Source: Acidobacteriaceae bacterium (lineage in GTDB: Bacteria; Acidobacteriota; Terriglobia; Terriglobales; Acidobacteriaceae). Taken from it: 64,000 bases of DNA. The stretch's first letter is position 1. Each line of letters starts with the position of its first letter. Location: positions 62,001 to 126,000 of the forward strand of contig CAHJWL010000008.1 in assembly GCA_903642235.1 (NCBI GenBank). Direction: 5' to 3'. A model generated the notes under the pieces. The model was not told the origin of the DNA, ran no database searches, and worked only from the letters and a program-made list of their open reading frames with translations. Positions 58,829 through 64,000 of this stretch are shown here, in pieces. Position numbers and translations under genes: made by a program.

Positions 58829-59644
58829 ATGCCGCAACCTCTAACAGTTACATATTCCATCTGGCCGGAGCCGAAGGCGGTCGCAACTGCGGCCGCCCAG
58901 CTCTTTTCTGACGCTGTGACGCAGGCGGTCACGACTCGCGGAGCGGCGCGCGTTGCCATCTCTGGTGGCAGTACGCCAAAGGCGATGTTTGCCCTGCTGG
59001 CCGATCCGGCACAGCCGTTTGCAGCCGCAATTCCCTGGACCAGACTGCACCTGTACTGGGTCGATGAGCGCTGTGTTCCACCCACCGACGCGGAGTCGAA
59101 CTACCGCATGACGAACGAAGCGCTGCTCTCAAAGGTGCCGCTTCCGGCCGCGCAGGTCTATCGCATGGAAGGCGAGCTCGACCCAGAAGAGGCTGCCAGC
59201 CGCTACGAAACAGTCCTGCGTAACTCCATGAAGCTTGAAGGAGCCGAGTCGCCGGCATTCGATCTGCTGCTGCTGGGTATGGGCGATGATGGCCACACGG
59301 CGTCGCTCTTCCCGCACACAGCGGCGCTCGATGAGATCACGCGGCTTGTTGTCGCGAATCACGTTCCGCAAAAAGACACGTGGCGCATTACGCTGACCTC
59401 GCCTGTCATTAATCAGGCGCGACAGGTCTGCTTCCTGATCGAGGGAGAAGCAAAATCAGTCGTCCTGGGCGAGGTGCTGACTGGCCCGCGCGATCCGGAG
59501 CGCTTGCCCTCGCAGCTCATCCGGCCCGCAAGCGGCAGCCTGCGATTTCTGCTCGACACCGCGGCGGCCGCGCATCTGCCGACGCCGGAGAATAGCTTGA
59601 CCGCTCCCGGCGGCTCGCATACCGTTGGCAGTCTGGAGCTCTAA
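58829..59644 (+). CDS. pgl: 6-phosphogluconolactonase
   Basis: A 271-residue lactonase of the NagB/DevB type that hydrolyses 6-phosphogluconolactone. Motifs: AARVAISGGSTPKAMFALL (phosphate loop), RLHLYWVDERCVPPTDAESNYRMTNEALL and FDLLLLGMGDDGHTASLFPHT, with the catalytic histidine in D-D-G-H-T. WRITLTSPVINQARQVCFLIEGEAKS completes the fold. ATG 58829 follows TAAGGAG, which overlaps the zwf stop, so the two are translationally coupled; glucokinase follows after six bases. Confidence 0.95.
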   Translation: MPQPLTVTYSIWPEPKAVATAAAQLFSDAVTQAVTTRGAARVAISGGSTPKAMFALLADPAQPFAAAIPWTRLHLYWVDERCVPPTDAESNYRMTNEALLSKVPLPAAQVYRMEGELDPEEAASRYETVLRNSMKLEGAESPAFDLLLLGMGDDGHTASLFPHTAALDEITRLVVANHVPQKDTWRITLTSPVINQARQVCFLIEGEAKSVVLGEVLTGPRDPERLPSQLIRPASGSLRFLLDTAAAAHLPTPENSLTAPGGSHTVGSLEL

Positions 59645-59650
59645 GCGACG

Positions 59651-60688
59651 ATGATACTTGCGGGCGATGTGGGCGGGACGAAGGTTCACCTGGCACTGTA
59701 CAACTTCGAGGGCGGACGGCTCCGCTGGCTGCGCGATCAAAAGTATCCGGCAGCCGACTATAGCTCTCTCGATGTCATCGTTAAGGAGTTCCTGGGCAGA
59801 GACTCGGATCGGGAGCACGAGATCGTCGCGGCCTGCTTCGGCTGTCCGGGACCTGTGCGCGATGGTCGATTGAAGCTCACAAATCTGCCCTGGACCCTCG
59901 ATGCACGCGAGCTGGCGAAGAGCCTGGACATAGAGCACATCTTCCTCATCAACGACCTCGAGGCAAACGGCTACGGAATCCCGGAACTGACGCCCACGAG
60001 CATCAGCACCCTCCAGGCGGGGGATGCGGGAGCCACCGGTCATCGCGGTCTGATCGCCGCCGGCACCGGGCTCGGCGAGGCTCTCCTCATCTGGGACGGT
60101 AAGACGCGGCACACACCCGTTGCGTCAGAGGGCGGTCACTGCGACTTCGCGGCCCGAACGGACCAGGAGGTCGCACTGCTCGAGTATCTGCGCCGAACGC
60201 TGAAGGGCCGCGTAAGTTTTGAGCGGGTAGTCTCCGGCCTCGGCCTCCGCAACGTATATAGCTTCCTGAAAGACGAAGTGAAGATGGAAGAGCCGGCCTG
60301 GCTGCGCGAGAGGCTTGAGACCGAGGATCCAAATGCCGTGATCGGCAGCTGCGCCGAGGACGGCTCAAGCGAACTCTGCCATCAAACCATGCACCTTTTC
60401 GCAGGGGCCTATGGTGCGGAGGCCGGCAATATTGCGCTCAAGATCCTGGCAACTGGTGGCATGTATCTGGGGGGAGGCATCGCGCCGAAGATCCTCAAAA
60501 CACTGCGGGGCGGCGCCTTTCTGCAGGCTTTCGTCGATAAAGGCCGGCTCCGGCCTCTGCTCGAGACCATCCCCGTCCGGGTAATCCTGGACGACACATG
60601 CGCGCTGCTCGGAGCCGCCGCCTTTGCAGAGGCACGTGCCTCCGAGCTATCGGGGCACTCAGAGCGGGCCGCCTCGCTCTCGCTCTGA
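59651..60688 (+). CDS. glk: Glucokinase
   Basis: A 345-residue hexokinase-fold enzyme of the bacterial Glk family that phosphorylates glucose with ATP. The ATP site is MILAGDVGGTKVHLALYNFE (D-V-G-G-T-K), with CFGCPGPVRDGRLKLTNLPW, LINDLEANGYG (catalytic Asp), GLIAAGTGLGEALLIW and the SEGGHCDFAARTDQEVALLEYL block. It lies six bases after pgl as the last gene of the GH15-to-glucokinase run. Together these genes supply glucose 6-phosphate directly to zwf. Confidence 0.94.
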   Translation: MILAGDVGGTKVHLALYNFEGGRLRWLRDQKYPAADYSSLDVIVKEFLGRDSDREHEIVAACFGCPGPVRDGRLKLTNLPWTLDARELAKSLDIEHIFLINDLEANGYGIPELTPTSISTLQAGDAGATGHRGLIAAGTGLGEALLIWDGKTRHTPVASEGGHCDFAARTDQEVALLEYLRRTLKGRVSFERVVSGLGLRNVYSFLKDEVKMEEPAWLRERLETEDPNAVIGSCAEDGSSELCHQTMHLFAGAYGAEAGNIALKILATGGMYLGGGIAPKILKTLRGGAFLQAFVDKGRLRPLLETIPVRVILDDTCALLGAAAFAEARASELSGHSERAASLSL

Positions 60689-60712
60689 ATGCTTCTGCTC
60701 CGAAAAAGTATC

Positions 60713-60724
60713 CCCCGAAAGGGG
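60713..60724 (+). promoter_or_regulatory. CCCC-GAAA-GGGG hairpin after glk
   Basis: A 4-bp GC stem closed by a GAAA tetraloop, 25 bases after the glk stop and about 100 bases before the small sorting substrate. It is too short to be a certain terminator. Confidence 0.35.
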
Positions 60725-60777
60725 AGCTGATCGATCAAAAGAGCTATCGTGGAATCATCGATTCACCGTCCTTTTCG

Positions 60778-60806
60778 TTGACATCCGGAAAGGCAGCCGG
60801 TACCTT
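60778..60806 (+). promoter_or_regulatory. Sigma-70-like promoter before the exosortase substrate
   Basis: TTGACA at 60778-60783 is a perfect -35 box, followed by 17 bases and TACCTT at 60801-60806 (four of six matches to TATAAT). The start site would fall about 10 bases before the ATG at 60823. It suggests that the substrate and exosortase form their own transcription unit, apart from glk. Confidence 0.4.
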
Positions 60807-60822
60807 CCATCTTGAGGACACC

Positions 60823-60999
60823 ATGAAAAAGACTCCCCTTCTGCTTGTCAGCTCCGCCTTTCTGTTTCTGATCACGCTGCCTCTTCATGCGCAGAACGGC
60901 AACGTGGGTGGCTGTATCAACTCGCCTGAGAACCCGACGGCGGTTCTGGCGGTCGTCGGATCCGCGGGTGCTTTCTTCTTCTCCCGCCGCCGCAAGTAG
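60823..60999 (+). CDS. Tiny exported protein with PEP-CTERM-like sorting signal
   Basis: A 58-residue protein made almost only of sorting signals. Residues 1-23 form a signal peptide (MKKTPLLLVSSAFLFLITLP, then LHAQ). A short stretch NGNVGGCINS follows, and then a tripartite sorting tail: PENP, a hydrophobic helix (TAVLAVVGSAGAFFF) and a basic end (SRRRK), as in exosortase targets. After removal of both signals only about a dozen residues, with one cysteine, would remain. ATG 60823 follows GAGG. The exosortase gene begins 12 bases after the stop, so this is surely its partner. Function unknown. Confidence 0.8.
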   Translation: MKKTPLLLVSSAFLFLITLPLHAQNGNVGGCINSPENPTAVLAVVGSAGAFFFSRRRK

Positions 61000-61011
61000 T
61001 TCGAGGCTTCA

Positions 61012-62700
61012 GTGGCAACAACGTCTGCTGATGTTCCAGCTCTACCTCCTCGTGTCTCCACCATTTTCGAAGCCCCGTCCCTTGCGGCGGGGCTTGCTGC
61101 GTCTTTGGCCGTACTCGGCGTGATCAGTATCTGGCCGAGTGCTGTAGTCCTCTACGGCATGTGGGTTACCGACCCGCTGAAGTCGATCGGTATGCTGGTT
61201 CCGCTCGTAAGCCTGGCAATCATTCTGCTCAACTGGAAGACTCTCTCCTGGCGTTTTGACGGAAGCTGGTGGGGGTTGGCGCTGCTTCTCGCAACGGCCG
61301 CAGCTGTGCGCTTCCGCGAGCAGTCCGTTCTGGTCCTGATCCTTTCGCCGCGATGGTCTATGTACTTCCCACCCCACTCGCTGGTGGCGTTCTGCTACGT
61401 CGCGGGAGCCGTCTTGCTCTTTGGCGGATGGCCGCTGCTGCGTGCCTCACGCTTTGCCGTGCTGCTGATCTGGCTGGTCAATCCCGTGCCTCATGTCTTC
61501 AACGTGTATGTCGATCTGCCCCTGCAGCGCATCTCCGCACACGTAGCTCGCGCGTTTGCAATTGCTCTGCACCAGAAGCTGACACCGGACCAGATGCGCT
61601 TGATGTTTACACCGGAGTTCGGGATGTTCATCGCGCCGGGATGCAATGGCATTCGCGGCGCCGTGACGATGGGTATGATCGCGTTGATTGTTGGACACCT
61701 GTACCGCTTCCGCTGGCGTGCGCATACCTCATTTGTGCTGGGCGCGGTGCTGCTCGGCTATGTCTTCAACTTCGTCCGGCTGTGCACGCTGGTCCTGTAC
61801 TACATCGTCGCTCTGAAGATCACATGGCTGCAGAACCGGGCGGAGATGGGCGACTACCTGATCGGGGGCGCCTTGTTTCTAGCCGCTGTTGGGCTTCTGT
61901 TCTACATCGTGCGGAGGGTGGAAGAAGAGCCGGCGATGATCGATCAAGAATTGCCCCGTCGCGTATCGCGCCCCGACGTTGAGAGCAGCCTGCGGCTGCC
62001 CGTATGGCGCAAGGCGGGGCTGCGACTCGCCGCAATGGCAGCGTTCGTCGCGCTTGCCGGCGGGCGGCTGGCGCACGGAAAACTTAGCAAGGGCGCGACA
62101 CCTCCCGCGCCCGAAACGGTTGCGGCGGCAGCAGTCTTTCCCGAACGCGTGGGAGACTACGTGCGGTCGAGGATGTGGCCGGAGCAGGTCTTGAACGGTC
62201 CGGTCATCTATGAGTGGGCCGACTACCAACCGGCGAAGCGCGACCAGACCCCTGCTCACGACGACTCACCGCACATCGCTGTGGGAATCTCGCCGGTCCT
62301 GGGATCGCACGATACATCCATCTGCCACTCGGCGCGAGGAGAGGACCCTGTGTGGCATGGTGAGTTGCGAACAGCAACGGCAGCAGGACAGGAGAGCTTC
62401 AGCAGCTCCTTCTTCAACAACGGCGCGACCCAGTACCTGGAGGTCACGACGGTCTGCAACGCCAGGGGCTGCGGCGAGTACACGTCCGGCGACGCTCACT
62501 TTGGCCTGATCTATAGCCGGCCGGCTCCGGTGGAGGCCTTCTCACGCGATCCGCAGAGACCAATTCCCGTCATGCTGAAGGTTGAGACGCTGAACACAGC
62601 CATGCCCGCCGATCTCGCACGCGCGGAGCTGACACAGGCAATGCGAAACTTTCTCGTAGGTGTGGATCTCCCCAGGATGACACGCGGGTACCGCCGGTAG
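61012..62700 (+). CDS. Exosortase with EpsI-like C-terminal domain
   Basis: A 562-residue membrane protein. The N-terminal ~300 residues hold about eight helices and the exosortase core: the catalytic cysteine in MFIAPGCNGIRGAVTMG (Cys211) and the arginine in YVFNFVRLCTLVLYY (Arg256). At the third active-site position, where His is common, I see Gln-Asn in ITWLQNRAEMGDY (Asn275). The C-terminal half (from about residue 340) is extracytoplasmic and EpsI-like (FPERVGDYVRSRMWPEQV). Exosortases cleave and transfer proteins with PEP-CTERM tails. It may be the acidobacterial XrtJ form, which I cannot confirm. It starts 12 bases after its presumed substrate. Confidence 0.87.
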   Translation: MATTSADVPALPPRVSTIFEAPSLAAGLAASLAVLGVISIWPSAVVLYGMWVTDPLKSIGMLVPLVSLAIILLNWKTLSWRFDGSWWGLALLLATAAAVRFREQSVLVLILSPRWSMYFPPHSLVAFCYVAGAVLLFGGWPLLRASRFAVLLIWLVNPVPHVFNVYVDLPLQRISAHVARAFAIALHQKLTPDQMRLMFTPEFGMFIAPGCNGIRGAVTMGMIALIVGHLYRFRWRAHTSFVLGAVLLGYVFNFVRLCTLVLYYIVALKITWLQNRAEMGDYLIGGALFLAAVGLLFYIVRRVEEEPAMIDQELPRRVSRPDVESSLRLPVWRKAGLRLAAMAAFVALAGGRLAHGKLSKGATPPAPETVAAAAVFPERVGDYVRSRMWPEQVLNGPVIYEWADYQPAKRDQTPAHDDSPHIAVGISPVLGSHDTSICHSARGEDPVWHGELRTATAAGQESFSSSFFNNGATQYLEVTTVCNARGCGEYTSGDAHFGLIYSRPAPVEAFSRDPQRPIPVMLKVETLNTAMPADLARAELTQAMRNFLVGVDLPRMTRGYRR

Positions 62701-62831
62701 GCTCTCAGCCTCTACACGCGCCAGCACTCTTCCGTATCCAGGCAAGGTCCCGCGGAAACTGAAACACTGGAAGCAGAGCAGCAGCGTACAGTCCATTCGG
62801 CTGTGTGTCACTGCTCTCGTCAACTACGTCC

Positions 62832-63503
62832 ATGCCGCGAACCTACGTCTACAAGCTCACCAGTGACCGGGGTGGCGCGCCCTGCGCTCCTCCATCTCGC
62901 GCGTCTCAGCCGCCCCTGCTTACACTCTCCATCTGTAAACCGGCTATCCGTCGTACGGCGCAGCCTGGCGACCGTCTTCTCGGCCTTACCAGCCGGTCGC
63001 TCGTTCTACGCGAGGACTATCCGCCGACCGCAGTGATCTATGCAGCCGTTGTAAATCAGGTTCTTGACGCGCGGGAGTACTATGCCCCGCGAAGCCGCTT
63101 CCGCTCGCGGCCAGATTGCATCTACAGCTTCCATAGGCAGAATGGAACGCTCACCCACACTGGTCGTACGGCACTGCACGCCGATGAAGCATACCTTGCT
63201 CGAGACGTAGGCCTTTGCCCGTACTACAAGAACGCACGGATACTGCTCTCAAATGAGTTTCGCTATTTTGGGAGAACGGCTCCACGTATCCCGGACACCT
63301 TGCAATGCTTACAGCAGATGGCAGAGATCCTGGGTCAGGGTCATAGAGTCTACGGACCCGGTGATCCTGAGTCCGCAGAACTCAACCTGCTCTTTGGTTC
63401 TTTGTGGAAGAGACTGTCAGAGCTCACTCCTGCAAAAGTGACAAGCGAAGCCTACGGTCATCTCCGCACGATGAAGCCCGTCGAACGAGCAGCTGAATTA
63501 TGA
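62832..63503 (+). CDS. Nmad2-like putative nucleotide modification protein
   Basis: A 223-residue cytoplasmic protein. PRTYVYKLTSDRGGAPCAPP, then LTLSICKPAIRRTAQPGDRLLG, LSNEFRYFGR and CLQQMAEILGQGHRVY match my memory of Nmad2 (nucleotide modification associated domain 2), a domain predicted to act on modified bases in phages and bacteria. There is no experimental function. Its neighbours here are an exosortase and a cupin regulator, with no base-modification or restriction genes. ATG 62832 begins the domain. The stop meets the convergent gene with a six-base overlap. Confidence 0.65.
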   Translation: MPRTYVYKLTSDRGGAPCAPPSRASQPPLLTLSICKPAIRRTAQPGDRLLGLTSRSLVLREDYPPTAVIYAAVVNQVLDAREYYAPRSRFRSRPDCIYSFHRQNGTLTHTGRTALHADEAYLARDVGLCPYYKNARILLSNEFRYFGRTAPRIPDTLQCLQQMAEILGQGHRVYGPGDPESAELNLLFGSLWKRLSELTPAKVTSEAYGHLRTMKPVERAAEL

Positions 63504-64000
63504 GACCTGCTGCCGTGCGAGTCGCGCCCGCGACTGCGCTCCGCTTATCCGAGACAAGGTCCTGGCTGCCTCAGAAGAGACTGGCTGCATCGACACCATA
63601 ATGATGGCTGTTGCTGAGACAGTTCCAGAACACAGGTAGCTATGGATCGTGGTGGCATCAAAATAAATGCCGTCACCTGCCTGCACCTGATGGGTTTCGT
63701 CTCCGTGCCGAACATCCAGTTCGCCCGTTAGAACAAAGAGGAACTCATTTCCGGCATGCTGATGCGCCTTTGCTTCGGTTCCCGGCTGCTGCGGTACAAA
63801 CTCCGCAAAGTAAGGGTCCAGCATGCGATCCGGCGTGATGAAACCGAGACTCTCAAAGAAGTACGTCGGATCATCTACACCAGACTGCGGCAGACGGGCC
63901 CGATCCTTCGCGTGGTGAATGCGGAACAACTTCTGCGGCTCAGGCTCGAAGAAGTAACTTAGGTCCTTTGAGAACACCATCGCAATACGGGCCAGATTAC
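63498..64000 (-). CDS. Cupin-domain regulator, probably HTH-XRE type (N-terminus beyond window)
   Basis: The last ~167 residues of a protein that continues past the window end. The first visible residues, NLARIAMVFSKDLSYFFE, are the usual end of a helix-turn-helix XRE domain, and the rest is a cupin: KAHQHAGNEFLFVLTGELDVRHGDETHQVQAGDGIYFDATTIHSY with G-x5-H-x-H-like ligands and the second cupin motif. Such regulators control amino-acid, polyamine or stress genes in other bacteria. The ATG at 63980 lies inside the HTH end and is not taken as the start. Confidence 0.8.
   Translation of the reverse strand, partial: NLARIAMVFSKDLSYFFEPEPQKLFRIHHAKDRARLPQSGVDDPTYFFESLGFITPDRMLDPYFAEFVPQQPGTEAKAHQHAGNEFLFVLTGELDVRHGDETHQVQAGDGIYFDATTIHSYLCSGTVSATAIIMVSMQPVSSEAARTLSRISGAQSRARLARQQVS

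Noticed and set aside
1..64000. tRNA, rRNA, tmRNA or RNase P RNA genes
   Set aside because: I looked for T-loop (GGTTCGAATCC-like) and RNase P core signatures in the intergenic regions and saw none; a covariance-model scan was not possible.

Overview
The window is a GC-rich bacterial chromosome segment that most resembles the acidobacterial family Acidobacteriaceae (Terriglobia; Granulicella/Edaphobacter/Terriglobus-like). The assignment rests on gene content read from the sequence: two adjacent TIGR03435-type proteins, a very large TonB-dependent receptor with an N-terminal carboxypeptidase-regulatory-like domain, a DUF5117/DUF4953-type zinc metalloprotease, a BamD with a long low-complexity tail, a DUF4199 plus membrane-anchored LuxR pair, an exosortase beside one tiny substrate, and dispersed 'gtcat..' repeats. 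I saw no rRNA, tRNA, CRISPR array, prophage or IS transposase.

Layout. 1-3.5 kb: two TIGR03435 proteins and a sugar-porter MFS transporter. 3.5-5.6 kb: a GIY-YIG protein flanked on both sides by ~42-bp tandem repeats, a GNAT acetyltransferase and a DUF4142 protein. 5.6-15.7 kb: housekeeping genes (trpS, scpA, a Pit phosphate transporter, a GH10 xylanase, scpB, a Bax-inhibitor-like protein, an rluB-type pseudouridine synthase, a frameshifted msrA) and, before the pseudouridine synthase gene, a strongly structured RNA candidate. 15.8-21.8 kb: surface polysaccharide genes (flippase, glycosyltransferase) converging on a 1164-residue secreted six-hairpin glycosidase-like protein. 22-26.9 kb: a predicted PD-(D/E)XK nuclease-like protein, GNAT and DinB proteins, a secreted DUF1906-like protein and a cNMP-binding/DUF1003 protein. 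27-34.3 kb: tldD and pmbA, separated by two paralogous small CxxC proteins and a reverse-strand VOC, DUF4199 and LuxR set; then a catalytically degraded UvrC-like protein. 34.3-42 kb: rpe, bamD, a decayed cytochrome c, an intact cytochrome c, a DUF5715/M15-like peptidase and a zinc metalloprotease broken into two frames. 42-49.4 kb: TonB-dependent receptor, Gfo/Idh/MocA oxidoreductase, FG-GAP protein and sodB. 49.7-60.7 kb: a sugar-catabolic run (GH15 glucosidase, transketolase, SDR, HAD, 6-phosphogluconate dehydrogenase, glucose-6-phosphate dehydrogenase, 6-phosphogluconolactonase, glucokinase). 60.8-64 kb: a 58-residue sorting substrate with its exosortase, an Nmad2-like protein and the end of an HTH-cupin-type regulator.

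How the genes work together. The clearest functional block is 49.7-60.7 kb: GH15 releases glucose from alpha-glucans, glucokinase phosphorylates it, and the oxidative pentose phosphate enzymes plus transketolase process it; rpe lies 15 kb upstream. TldD and PmbA normally form one heteromeric peptidase, so the small CxxC proteins whose first member overlaps tldD are candidate partners or substrates. The exosortase and its small neighbour look like a self-contained sorting pair. The window also holds several broken genes (msrA, a cytochrome c, the metalloprotease), each with an identifiable lesion.
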